A DNA stretch of 64,000 nt from Aliagarivorans taiwanensis DSM 22990. Lineage in GTDB: Bacteria > Pseudomonadota > Gammaproteobacteria > Enterobacterales > Celerinatantimonadaceae. The notes beneath the pieces are model-generated. The model was not told where the DNA came from. It saw only the letters and a list, made by a program, of their open reading frames with translations, and ran no database searches. Within the stretch, counting starts at the first letter, position 1. Each line of letters opens with the position of its first letter. Positions 44,839 to 53,618 of this stretch are shown one piece after another. The stretch lies in assembly GCF_000429505.1 (NCBI RefSeq), contig NZ_AUBZ01000001.1, forward strand, positions 265,025-329,024. The letters run 5' to 3'. A program made the position numbers and the translations under genes.

Positions 44839-45242
44839 TAGGGCTGCTCCGTGGCCAAGGCGATCTTGCTGATGCCTGCGCCCTTGGCGGCATCCATTAC
44901 CGCGACGACCGTGCCATTAAAAGCGAATGAATCCGCTTGAATCACCAACGAGGGATCGGGCTGCTCCAACAGCAAACGTTCCAGGTTAGCCTGCACCCGC
45001 TCCACATCCACCAAACGCTTGTCGATGTAGATGTCGTTATTGGCGGTAACTGCAATAAAGATCCCCGCGTCTTTTTGGCTCACCGAATGGCTAGCCTCCG
45101 GGCGATTCACCTCCACCCCTGACTCGCGCACAAACGAGCTGGTGACGATGAAGAAGATCAACATGATAAAGACGATATCGAGCATCGAGGTCATATCGAC
45201 CTGGGCCTCATCTTGAATACGACGACGTTGGCCAAGCCTCAT
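44838..45242 (-). CDS. exbD: ExbD proton-channel subunit
   Basis: 134 residues. It has one N-terminal transmembrane helix with the essential Asp (VDMTSMLDIVFIMLIFFIV) and a periplasmic ExbD/TolR domain (DIYIDKRLVDVERVQANLE, LVIQADSFAF). It pairs with ExbB to energise TonB. Start overlaps the exbB stop by four bases. Confidence 0.94.
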   Translation of the reverse strand: MRLGQRRRIQDEAQVDMTSMLDIVFIMLIFFIVTSSFVRESGVEVNRPEASHSVSQKDAGIFIAVTANNDIYIDKRLVDVERVQANLERLLLEQPDPSLVIQADSFAFNGTVVAVMDAAKGAGISKIALATEQP

Positions 45243-45838
45243 TTCTCGTTCCTCTCTTGATTGGATTGAGCGAGTTCTGCGTTCGCAGGACGCGCATCGT
45301 TTTCACTACGCATTAGCTTTTCGAGATGCAGCTCGCGGGCATCGGCCCAGCGCTGAATGCGTGAATAACTGAACATACCGGCCAGCGCTGCCACCATACC
45401 GGCCATGGTCGGCAAGGTGGCCATCGAGATCCCAGACGCCATCAAACGCGGCTGCGCCGAGCCTTGGGTGGCCAATACATCAAACACCGAGATCATCCCG
45501 GTTACGGTGCCGAGCAGCCCCAGCATCGGGAACAGCGCCACAATCACCTTCAGCACGCTGACATGTTTGAACAGCGCTCGGTGCGCTTCATCCAGCGCGG
45601 CGTCCCGCTGGGCTCGAGCATACCAACTCAGGTGGTCACTGCGCTTGCGCCAAGCGCTCAGCCATTGTTGCTGCTGGCGAGGAAACTGCCACCACAGGTA
45701 GATGATCCGCTCAAAGGCGAGACACCAAAACACCAGCACTAAGGCTGCCAGCCACCACAGTACCGGGCCGCCCAAATGCATAAACTGGCTAAGGTTGGTT
45801 ATCGCTGGCAGACTGAGCCAAGCAACAAGCAGGTCCAT
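45239..45838 (-). CDS. exbB: ExbB/TolQ-family proton-channel subunit
   Basis: 199 residues with three helices and the MotA/TolQ/ExbB signature (IVALFPMLGLLGTVTGMISVF, SGISMATLPTMAGMVAAL). It forms the pentameric channel around ExbD. Second MotA/TolQ-like protein of this operon, after the TtpC-like protein. Confidence 0.93.
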   Translation of the reverse strand: MDLLVAWLSLPAITNLSQFMHLGGPVLWWLAALVLVFWCLAFERIIYLWWQFPRQQQQWLSAWRKRSDHLSWYARAQRDAALDEAHRALFKHVSVLKVIVALFPMLGLLGTVTGMISVFDVLATQGSAQPRLMASGISMATLPTMAGMVAALAGMFSYSRIQRWADARELHLEKLMRSENDARPANAELAQSNQERNEK

Positions 45839-47241
45839 TAAGCATTAGCCTCATGATCTAGTTCATGCTCACCACGCAGGCCTTGCTCCGCGCGCGCTGC
45901 CACCAAGCCAATGCCCTGTTTCTCAAGGATGCTGCGCACCCCTTCAGCTTGCGAGCTCAACAGGTTGTGCGCCAGCAGCAGTGGCATGGCCGCCACCAGA
46001 CCAAGCACAGTGGTAATCAGCGCCATCGAGATACCGCCCGCCATCACCCGAGGATCGGCGTTACCAAACTGGGTAATCACCTGGAAGGTATCAATCATAC
46101 CGGTCACGGTACCCAGCAGGCCAAGCATCGGGGCCAGCGCTGCCATCAGCTTGAGCATCGACAGGCCACGCTCCAGCGACTGCTGCTCGTCCATCACAGC
46201 TTCCAGCAGGCGCAGCTCTAAGGCTTCCACGTTGGGGGCTTGCTCTTCGTGATACACCTTCAGGATACGACCAAGTGGGTTATTCCCTGGCTGCTCGGGC
46301 GTTTTGAGCTGTTGAGTGATCTGGCGACGCGCCACCAGTAGGCGCACGCCGCGATAGCCAGCAATCAACAGGCCGCTGGCCAACAAGGCGAGAATAATCT
46401 TGCCGACTACCCCGCCTTGGCGAACCCGGTCTTGTAGGGTTGGGGTATCACCTAACTGACGCAGCAGTTCGCCGCGACTTGGGTCGAGCGTCATACTTAC
46501 TGGCTGCTGAGTAACCTGCTCAAGCTCAGCCTGTTTTGGCCACGACTGGGGTTGGCGTGGCAACACCTTGGCGATCTGCTGATTCGCATCCCAATCTAAA
46601 AAGCCTTGCTGGCCAACCAAGGCGAAAGAACCCACTCGATAGGCTCGGTCTTTGCTAAGCTCGCCACTACCGTTCGCGACCACCACCCACACTCTAGATA
46701 GCTGCTGCGAGGCTTCGATCTGCCGCTCAAATAACTGCCATAACCCTTCCAATTGCGCCAATGAAGGCAATGCGCGGGCAGCCACAATCTCGTCGAGTAA
46801 CTGGCTTTGCTCGGGGCGCTCGATACTGGTGATAGCATCATGCACCTCGACCTGCAGCTCACGCGCGGCTTGGCGAACCACACCAAACAGCTCGCCTAGG
46901 CTGCCGGTTTCTAGCTGCAGTTTTTGCTCCAGCTCGGCTAAGCGTTGCTCGTTAGCACTGAACTGCTCAGAGAGCTGGTCAGTTTCGGTTTCCAACGCTT
47001 GTTGGCGCGCTTGTAGCGCATCTAACTGGGCTTGCAATTCTGCTTCGCTCTTGGCAAAGCCTTGTTCACGCTGTTTGTTCTGTTGGCCGGTTTGACGAGC
47101 GGCTTGCTCGGTGGTTTTTAGTAGCGCTTCGGCTTGTTGCTGGGCGTTTAGATCTGTGTCGCTATCGGCGACGGCAGGCAAGGCCAATACAGCACTAAGT
47201 GCTAGGCTTGCGATGGCTTTAGAGGCTCGCTTAAAGATCAT
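45838..47241 (-). CDS. TtpC-like protein: coiled coil plus MotA/TolQ/ExbB domain
   Basis: 467 residues: a signal peptide (ALSAVLALPAVAD), a long periplasmic coiled coil (about 30-150), a further periplasmic part, a transmembrane helix near 285 and a C-terminal MotA/TolQ/ExbB domain (APMLGLLGTVTGMIDTF, MAGGISMALITTVLGLV). This is the architecture of TtpC, which Vibrio TonB2 systems need for iron uptake. Overlaps both neighbours by a few bases, so translation is coupled. Confidence 0.9.
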   Translation of the reverse strand: MIFKRASKAIASLALSAVLALPAVADSDTDLNAQQQAEALLKTTEQAARQTGQQNKQREQGFAKSEAELQAQLDALQARQQALETETDQLSEQFSANEQRLAELEQKLQLETGSLGELFGVVRQAARELQVEVHDAITSIERPEQSQLLDEIVAARALPSLAQLEGLWQLFERQIEASQQLSRVWVVVANGSGELSKDRAYRVGSFALVGQQGFLDWDANQQIAKVLPRQPQSWPKQAELEQVTQQPVSMTLDPSRGELLRQLGDTPTLQDRVRQGGVVGKIILALLASGLLIAGYRGVRLLVARRQITQQLKTPEQPGNNPLGRILKVYHEEQAPNVEALELRLLEAVMDEQQSLERGLSMLKLMAALAPMLGLLGTVTGMIDTFQVITQFGNADPRVMAGGISMALITTVLGLVAAMPLLLAHNLLSSQAEGVRSILEKQGIGLVAARAEQGLRGEHELDHEANA

Positions 47242-48029
47242 TGCTGCGCCTCCTTCAGGCTTACTGGCAGTTCCAGCAAGCTTGGCGCAGCGGTTTGGCG
47301 CGCCAGTGCGTAGGCTTGGTCGGCCTTAAGCCCTGCGGCGCGGTCCATGGCTTGCCACTGACCGCTCGCTTGGTCCCAGGTCCAGTGTTGCTGCTGATCG
47401 AGGCTGCGAGCGAGCAATACCGCGCGCCCTAAGTAAAGCTGTTCAACCTGCAAGCGCTCGCCAGCGACTTCCAGCTCACCTTGATAGCTACCGAGCTTGC
47501 TGCCGTAATCCAGCTCAATCTGATAGGCCTCAAGGATACGGCGATACTTCTCGGCATCACTCACATCGGCTTGTGCCATCATCGCGTTAAGCTGTTCCAG
47601 GCGCTGCGCACGAGCCGCCGGGCGAATTGGGCGGTCGTTTTCGATGTGCGTCTCTAAGGCCGCTAGCATGCGGTACATCAACGGCACCACGCCTTGGCGG
47701 GTTGCGCCAATCTCATCAAGCTGCTGGTGAAAGCTGTCGATTTCCAACTGCTGGCTGTCGATCATCCGGCTTAGGTGATCGCGGTAAACCTCCAAGCTCT
47801 CCACTTCTTGCATCAGAATCTCGATCTCGCGCTGCAACTCGAAGGCGCGATCGGAGCTTTGGTCGATAGTATCTTGCGAGCGCTTAGCGGCATCGATGGC
47901 CTGGCTTTCAACACGCTGACTTAGCGCCAGCGGCTCAGCCGCCAACATCGGAGAACTCATTAGTGCACAGAGCACCACAGCAGACTTTATTTGCTTCATT
48001 GCCTTCAGCTTTACCTTCAGCTCTTTCAT
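47238..48029 (-). CDS. DUF3450 exported coiled-coil protein
   Basis: 263 residues. The first ATG at 48029 gives a long basic N-region; ATG 47999 (MKQIKSAVVLCALMSSPMLA) would give a compact signal peptide. Neither has a strong SD. The mature protein is coiled coil (residues 50-110) with a helical rest, matching DUF3450. First gene of the TonB2-type operon, and in Vibrio the same position is held by a DUF3450 protein. Probably a periplasmic partner of TtpC. Confidence 0.85.
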   Translation of the reverse strand: MKELKVKLKAMKQIKSAVVLCALMSSPMLAAEPLALSQRVESQAIDAAKRSQDTIDQSSDRAFELQREIEILMQEVESLEVYRDHLSRMIDSQQLEIDSFHQQLDEIGATRQGVVPLMYRMLAALETHIENDRPIRPAARAQRLEQLNAMMAQADVSDAEKYRRILEAYQIELDYGSKLGSYQGELEVAGERLQVEQLYLGRAVLLARSLDQQQHWTWDQASGQWQAMDRAAGLKADQAYALARQTAAPSLLELPVSLKEAQQ

Positions 48030-48089
48030 CAGTTAGGAGGTGGTTGGATGGGTAATCAGGCAGCTAGCCTACCTGAATAAGCACCGCAT

Positions 48090-48108
48090 TTAAATGCGAA
48101 TCATTATC
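48090..48108 (-). promoter_or_regulatory. Fur box of the TonB2-type operon
   Basis: On the minus strand, GATAATGATTCGCATTTAA matches the Fur consensus fully in the first nine bases and about half of the rest. It lies 61 bp upstream of the DUF3450 start within a 339-bp intergenic region. Iron repression of the operon is inferred. Nothing else is seen in 48030-48368. Confidence 0.72.
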
Positions 48109-48368
48109 AACCGTATTGATATCAGTCAATTCTTATTCATTACATCATGTTCAGCAGCGCTGTTCGCTGTATTTGCTCAAAAAGGCGGCACCGAGCCTCT
48201 CGAAGCGACTCACTGAGACACTCGAACCAAAAAACGCAACGCTTTGGCGACTCGAAGAGAGAAAAGTGTTGATTTAATAGCAATTAGTGGCAGCGCAAAC
48301 CTATAGCCAGAGGGTCGCCATGGAAAAACAACTCTGCATTGTTCATCTTTCTCTTCTTTCTACGTCTA

Positions 48369-49607
48369 TCAGCGCCAAGCCCGAGCGCCTTGTTCTTCAA
48401 TATCAACGCCTCGGGGAAACTTGATTTGACCTTCAACATCTCCCATATAGCCGCTGCGAGAGAAGCGGCATCCGCCGGCATTGACCTTCATGCGCAGGCT
48501 ACCCGGCTCGGTACCAAAGCGCAGATCTTCCGGCGCCAGATCGAAGCAGTAGCCATGCCAGTCCCAATGTAACTGAGTTGTCTCATAACGGCGCTGGCCA
48601 TCGCGGTCGATATGGCGGATGTAGAGGGCATCAAAATAGGGGCTATAGGGCTGACCCAAAGGTTCGCGTTGAGGCCCATCTAAATCGATCTCGTGTTTAA
48701 GCGCACTTTGGAAGCGCACACAAAGCAAGTCGTGGTAGAGCCCATCCAAACTGCGCCATTGCTCGGGTAAAGCCCAATACCCTCCGTAGCCCTCAATCGG
48801 ACAAGCCTGGACGCTGTACGGAAACTGCTCGGCCAACTGGGTTTCGAGTGCACTTTCACAGGCCTTGTGGTTGGCTTTCAGTGCGCTATCCAGACGATCG
48901 CTGAAATGCCTTGAGGCGGAGTAGCTCCATTGATGGTAGATCTGATCTCCCAGCTCAATACAACCCTTCAGATCACCAGTGCGGCGGCGAGCCAACATAA
49001 GATCACTGATGTACCAGTAGTAGGCGTTGAGCTTCTCGCTCTCGCCTTCCCGATTAAACCCATAGGGCAGACTCTCACAACGTTCATAAGGCTCCTCGAG
49101 AATGGCCTGTGCAGCTCGATAGTCGCCCGCTTGGTATTGTTCCAGAAAGCGTCGTCGTATCGGCGCCAACTCTTCGACTTGGCAGGGGATTTGGGTGTGG
49201 CTTACCTTCCAGGTGGACTGGAGTATCTCCGCACGTTGCTCGGTCAGGGCAATCTCACACTCCATCTGCGCATTGTGTGCACCTCGTCCCCCGACAGACT
49301 GATATACCGAGCGGCAATGGCTGTCTCGAAAAGCCAGCCAGTCCAGATCCGCCTTTGCCAGCGTCGCCTGGGCCTCGATAGCCGCCTCTTCGCTGAGGTA
49401 AACAGCTTGATGCTCGAATCCCACCTCGATGATCTCACGTACCTCCTTCAAGGCACACTTGGCCTGGTCTCGCTGCTCGGCAAGTAGGCAGTAGCTCGGG
49501 TTGTTTTCGCACATCTGAGGATCTTGCTCTGTGATCTCACAAGCTAGGCTCTGCCCAGCCACCAGTAAGGTCGCCAGCGCTATGGTGAAAGGGGTAATTT
49601 GCGTCAT
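48369..49607 (-). CDS. Exported Cys-rich protein with an LprI/DUF1311-like segment
   Basis: 412 residues with a signal peptide (LATLLVAGQSLA). Residues 70-135 resemble the LprI/DUF1311 lysozyme-inhibitor domain (ADLDWLAFRDSHCRSVY, MECEIALTEQRAEIL). The rest has a TPR-like helical part (FLEQYQAGDYRAAQAIL) and an unrecognised Cys-containing C-terminal domain. At least a dozen Cys suggest periplasmic disulfides. Function is unknown; defence against host or predator lysozyme is one possibility. Confidence 0.65.
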   Translation of the reverse strand: MTQITPFTIALATLLVAGQSLACEITEQDPQMCENNPSYCLLAEQRDQAKCALKEVREIIEVGFEHQAVYLSEEAAIEAQATLAKADLDWLAFRDSHCRSVYQSVGGRGAHNAQMECEIALTEQRAEILQSTWKVSHTQIPCQVEELAPIRRRFLEQYQAGDYRAAQAILEEPYERCESLPYGFNREGESEKLNAYYWYISDLMLARRRTGDLKGCIELGDQIYHQWSYSASRHFSDRLDSALKANHKACESALETQLAEQFPYSVQACPIEGYGGYWALPEQWRSLDGLYHDLLCVRFQSALKHEIDLDGPQREPLGQPYSPYFDALYIRHIDRDGQRRYETTQLHWDWHGYCFDLAPEDLRFGTEPGSLRMKVNAGGCRFSRSGYMGDVEGQIKFPRGVDIEEQGARAWR

Positions 49608-49781
49608 CGCGTTATTCCTTTTGAGCTCTGACAGGTCAGTTACAGATTTGGGCTTTAGGCGAGTTTGTTCTAGATGGCAGCCTAATGCTGTTACCGCTAC
49701 CTGAAGAATGTTTCACTGGATGCGAAAGCTAACACAAATAAAAGAATCAACATATAGAAGAATCGAGACACAGGAGTGTAT

Positions 49782-49822
49782 GAGCCGGACGGAGCCAAAG
49801 CTGCTTGTGCTCGCTCCGGCTC
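49782..49822. terminator. Hairpin between convergent ends of the amidohydrolase operon and upstream gene
   Basis: GAGCCGGA (49782-49789) pairs with TCCGGCTC (49815-49822), with further pairing inside. No T run follows; it lies just after the amidohydrolase stop. Confidence 0.5.
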
Positions 49823-49829
49823 TTCGAGG

Positions 49830-51302
49830 CTAGGGCAACTGCTTACTTACTTTGTTCAAAGATAAAGGAAATACGTCTTCAAGGGTTGGCGAACCGTAAC
49901 ACCGCTCAGGGTAACTGGCCTTAAACTCGCTGAACTGCGCCTGTGCTTGGCGGTGTAACTCTTGCATTGAAACACCACTCACCAGCTGCCCATCCCAAAC
50001 CCGTTTTACACCATCAACGATCACCCCTTTGATATCGCGCCCATTACCGTTAATCACCATAGCGGTGATGGGGTCGAAGTTTTGCCCGGTATAAACGCTG
50101 TCAAAATCAAACACTATGATATCTGCCGCAGCACCGGCACATAAGCGCCCTAGGTCGTCCCGGCCAAGTGCGCGAGCGCCACCCAGTGTCGCCATATTGT
50201 AATAATCCAGCGCCGACGCCTCCGCGATATCGCCTTTGCTAACCCGGCTCAAAATGCAGCCGATATGCATATTTTGAATCATATCTACCGGGTAGGTATC
50301 GGTGCCCAGCGAGAGGTTGATACCCCACTCCTTAAACGTCGATACACCATCAAAATACTTGCCATGTCGGCCAGCTACAATGGGGCAAATCAGGGCGCTG
50401 GCTCCGCCTTGACTAATCAGCGATAAATCTTGCTTTATGCTCGCCTCCGTGGGCGCTGCGCCCCCCAAAAACTGCAGGTGCGGGAGGATCAAGCCATCGC
50501 TTATCAACCCGGCTCTATGGATGTATTCGATAGAGCTAATACCACCGTGCAGCTTGGTAATCATCTCAACCTCTAGCTCCCCCTGACAGCTATGCAACCT
50601 GACCGGGCATGCCAAGCGTTGCTGAGCCTCGGCGGTACGTTTGAGCAACTCAGGCGTGCAACCTTCGATACGATCCGGTGCTAAGAAACCATCGATTCGA
50701 GAAGAGTAGTCACTGCGCACCCGCTCGACATAACGTATCGCATCGCTTAATCCCGCCATCCCTTTGGCTTCATCAAACCTCATAGAGATGCTTTTGTCTG
50801 GATTAACAACCGCATGTCCCGACATGTAAGCAGGCCCAAGGTATGCGCGGATCCCGGTTTCTTCAGCAATATCGGCGGCGACTATAAACTCGTCGTAGGT
50901 TTCTGCCCATTCACGATAAAGAATCGACGTGATCGGCATCGCTGTAGTAATGCCATTTAACAGCAACATATTGAATGCATAACGTTTATTAAATGCGAGC
51001 TGCGCAGGGCTATAGGTCTCTCGGCGAGCCCACTGCGCCGACGGCACTCTCCCCTTCTTCCAGCCGGGATGGTTATCAAAACCCAGTACCGTTGAGTCCA
51101 AATCAACAATGGCGTCTAAGTCGATAAATCCGGGGCCAATGAGAACGTTGCCCAGCTCCTCTACTTTATCGACGTGACCATCGTAGTCGTAACCAACGAA
51201 GATTACCTTACCGTCTTCAAATACCACTTCACCGTCTTCAAACAGACAGTGTGCGCCATCTTGGTGGCCAACAACCCACTTCCCGCAGAGCTTGGTGATC
51301 AT
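49830..51302 (-). CDS. Amidohydrolase-superfamily protein lacking the first His-x-His
   Basis: 490 residues, related to chlorohydrolase/TrzN-type amidohydrolases (PGFID entry to the barrel, RLHSCQGE, LPHLQFLGG, LSLGTDTYPVD, then the composite beta domain ADIIVFDF). The usual metal-binding His-x-His after PGFID reads DLDAIVD (61-67), so metal binding at that site must differ or be absent. Last gene of the operon; overlaps the preceding amidohydrolase by four bases. It probably completes breakdown of the transported compound. Confidence 0.78.
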   Translation of the reverse strand: MITKLCGKWVVGHQDGAHCLFEDGEVVFEDGKVIFVGYDYDGHVDKVEELGNVLIGPGFIDLDAIVDLDSTVLGFDNHPGWKKGRVPSAQWARRETYSPAQLAFNKRYAFNMLLLNGITTAMPITSILYREWAETYDEFIVAADIAEETGIRAYLGPAYMSGHAVVNPDKSISMRFDEAKGMAGLSDAIRYVERVRSDYSSRIDGFLAPDRIEGCTPELLKRTAEAQQRLACPVRLHSCQGELEVEMITKLHGGISSIEYIHRAGLISDGLILPHLQFLGGAAPTEASIKQDLSLISQGGASALICPIVAGRHGKYFDGVSTFKEWGINLSLGTDTYPVDMIQNMHIGCILSRVSKGDIAEASALDYYNMATLGGARALGRDDLGRLCAGAAADIIVFDFDSVYTGQNFDPITAMVINGNGRDIKGVIVDGVKRVWDGQLVSGVSMQELHRQAQAQFSEFKASYPERCYGSPTLEDVFPLSLNKVSKQLP

Positions 51303-52495
51303 TGCGCCACCTCCAAGCGACCACCGGTCACGATACGCTCGCCTTTGCGGTAAACCTCCCGTTGCTTCGGCTGTGCCACGATGGCTTCAACAAAATTGTG
51401 CGCATCGACAATCACAAAATCAGCCGACTTACCTTGCTCAAGCCCGTAGTCCTCTAACCCCAGCAATACAGAACCGGCTTGGGTAATGGCATACAGTGCG
51501 TGCTCTAGCTGCTTATCTTTGCGCCAGCGATACTTGAGGCCGAGGAACATGGCGCGCTGTAACATATCGCCACTACCATAAGGGCTCCACGTATCACGGA
51601 TCCCATCGTTACCAGCGGCGACATGCACTCCATGAGAACGGAGTAATTCAAAAGGAGGCACGCTGCGATTTGCTGGGGCGGTTGTAGCGATATGGATCTG
51701 TTGCTCGCCCAGTTGCTTAGCAAGCTGATGCTGATAAGCTGCTTCAACCTCCCCTAAGCAAAAGCCATGGCTTATGGTGACCTTCCCCTGCATGGACAAC
51801 GCGCGCGTGCGCTCAATCACCAACTCCACGGAAAAGGCGCCTAGCGTCCCGGGCTCATGCAGGTGCAAATCTACGCCGCGGCCATGCTTCTCAGCTAAGC
51901 CAAAGACCTGATCGAGGTGGCGCACTGGGTCACGATCGAACGAGGAAGGGTCGATTCCACCAACATAGTCGCAACCCAACTGCATCGCGCGATCCATCAA
52001 CTCAAAGGTGCCAGCTCGCTGCAGCAACCCGCTTTGGGGAAAGCAGACCGTTTCAATGTTTATCATGTCCTTGTAGGTGCGAGCTGCTTCCATTACCCCC
52101 TCGATGTGCGCCAGACCAATCTCGGTATCCACATCCACATGGCTGCGCACCGCACCGGTGCCATTTAACAGGTATTGCTCAATCATTTGTGAAGATTGGC
52201 GATAGCTATCGAAGCCGTTTTCAGCGCGATACTGGCGTTCATTTTCGATGATACTTGGCAGATCGCTGGGCACATCGTTGTGGTACCACTCCATTCCCCA
52301 TAGGGTTTTATCTAAATGCGCGTGGGCATCAACAAAACGAGGGAGCATCACTTTGCCACTGCCATCTACCTGTGCGGTGGCATTATCGATGGGAATTTGC
52401 GGGGCAATCTGTGCAATTACTCCATCTTTTACCAACACATCCCGTGGCAGCTCACCCTCCAGCAGTTTAATCCCTTTAAAAAGCACGTTATTCAT
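51299..52495 (-). CDS. Cytosine-deaminase-like amidohydrolase
   Basis: 398 residues from the ATG at 52495; an upstream frame extension has no RBS. It has the metal site VDAHAHLDK, HLHEPG, ISHGFCLG and GNDGIRDTWSPYGSGDM, as in CodA-like deaminases and hydrolases. It likely hydrolyses or deaminates a cyclic amide or N-heterocycle. It follows the ABC transporter genes by 145 bp and precedes a second amidohydrolase. Confidence 0.85.
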   Translation of the reverse strand: MNNVLFKGIKLLEGELPRDVLVKDGVIAQIAPQIPIDNATAQVDGSGKVMLPRFVDAHAHLDKTLWGMEWYHNDVPSDLPSIIENERQYRAENGFDSYRQSSQMIEQYLLNGTGAVRSHVDVDTEIGLAHIEGVMEAARTYKDMINIETVCFPQSGLLQRAGTFELMDRAMQLGCDYVGGIDPSSFDRDPVRHLDQVFGLAEKHGRGVDLHLHEPGTLGAFSVELVIERTRALSMQGKVTISHGFCLGEVEAAYQHQLAKQLGEQQIHIATTAPANRSVPPFELLRSHGVHVAAGNDGIRDTWSPYGSGDMLQRAMFLGLKYRWRKDKQLEHALYAITQAGSVLLGLEDYGLEQGKSADFVIVDAHNFVEAIVAQPKQREVYRKGERIVTGGRLEVAQ

Positions 52496-52554
52496 TATCA
52501 CTACCTGATTGATAGTGAAGGGAATCCCTCCCTTCACCGCAAATTAACTTGGAA

Positions 52555-52632
52555 GTGCTTCGAGATTATTCACCGTTTGAAATCCCGAAGCAGTTATACC
52601 CAAACAACCTCAAGAAGCTTGCTCGGGTAGCT
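52555..52632 (-). repeat. Intergenic hairpin and possible dispersed repeat
   Basis: TGCTTCG (52556-52562) pairs with CGAAGCA (52586-52592). It is followed by TATACCCAAACAACCTCAAG (52596-52615), which resembles intergenic repeats I recall from marine gammaproteobacteria. The repeat status cannot be shown from this window. Confidence 0.35.
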
Positions 52633-52640
52633 CGATGTAA

Positions 52641-53618
52641 CTAAACGTTGAGGCAGGCAACAGAACGCTCACCTAAATCTCGCAGAACTGGAGATTCACT
52701 CGCGCAAGCATGGGTTGCATTCGGGCAACGGGGGTGGAATGCACAGCCGCTTGGTGGGTTTAGAGGACTTGGCACTTCGCCACTGACCGGTGTCCGCTCC
52801 TTGTTGATCTCATCCATCGATGGAATGGCTTCCATCAGCATCTTGGTATATGGATGTTTGGGCGAATTAAAGATATCTGCCACCTCTCCCACTTCGACTA
52901 GCCTTCCCAGATACATGATGCCAACCCGGTCAGAGAAATGAGACACGACCGACATATCATGGCTGATAAACAAGTAAGTAAGCCCCAACTTCTCTTGAAG
53001 CTCGCTCATGATGTTGAGCACCTGTGCTTGAACCGACACATCTAGTGCCGAGGTGGGCTCATCACAGATCAAAAACTCAGGCTTGCTGGCCAGTGCGCGA
53101 GCTATCGAAATGCGCTGCCGCTGGCCACCAGAAAACTCATGGGGATACTTCAAACGGTCCTCCCCCGATAAACCAACCTGATGCAGCAGCTCAATAACCA
53201 TCGCTTGCTTGTGTTGCTTGCTGTCGGCAAGACCAAACAGGTCGATGGGCTCACCGATAATATCGGCAACCTTCCAACGGGGGTTTAAACTGGCATAGGG
53301 ATCTTGGAAGATCATCTGAAAGCCGCGTCGTACCTCCTTAAGTTTAGAGCGGCTAAGTGAGACCAAATCATGCCCTTTAAACACCACCGAACCATCAGAG
53401 GGCTTGTGCAAACCAGATAGAAGCTTAGCCACCGTAGATTTGCCGCAACCTGACTCTCCCACTAAGCTGAATGTCTCTCCCTTTTTGATACTGAAATCTA
53501 CCCCTCTAACCGCGTGCACATAGGTTTTCGGCTTGCGCTTTAGCAAGCGAGAAAGGAGCGGCACTGAGACATCAAACTTGATCTGAAGATTTTCAACACT
53601 GACAACACTCTCAACCAT
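52641..53618 (-). CDS. Peptide/nickel-type ABC transporter ATPase (DppF/OppF-like)
   Basis: 325 residues from the ATG at 53618, which shares one base with the upstream ATPase stop. It has Walker A GESGCGKST, Q-loop FQDPYASLNP, signature FSGGQRQR, Walker B LICDEPTSALD and the C-terminal Cys-rich SGCAFHPRCP extension typical of oligopeptide ATPases. It powers import together with the companion ATPase. Confidence 0.93.
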   Translation of the reverse strand: MVESVVSVENLQIKFDVSVPLLSRLLKRKPKTYVHAVRGVDFSIKKGETFSLVGESGCGKSTVAKLLSGLHKPSDGSVVFKGHDLVSLSRSKLKEVRRGFQMIFQDPYASLNPRWKVADIIGEPIDLFGLADSKQHKQAMVIELLHQVGLSGEDRLKYPHEFSGGQRQRISIARALASKPEFLICDEPTSALDVSVQAQVLNIMSELQEKLGLTYLFISHDMSVVSHFSDRVGIMYLGRLVEVGEVADIFNSPKHPYTKMLMEAIPSMDEINKERTPVSGEVPSPLNPPSGCAFHPRCPNATHACASESPVLRDLGERSVACLNV

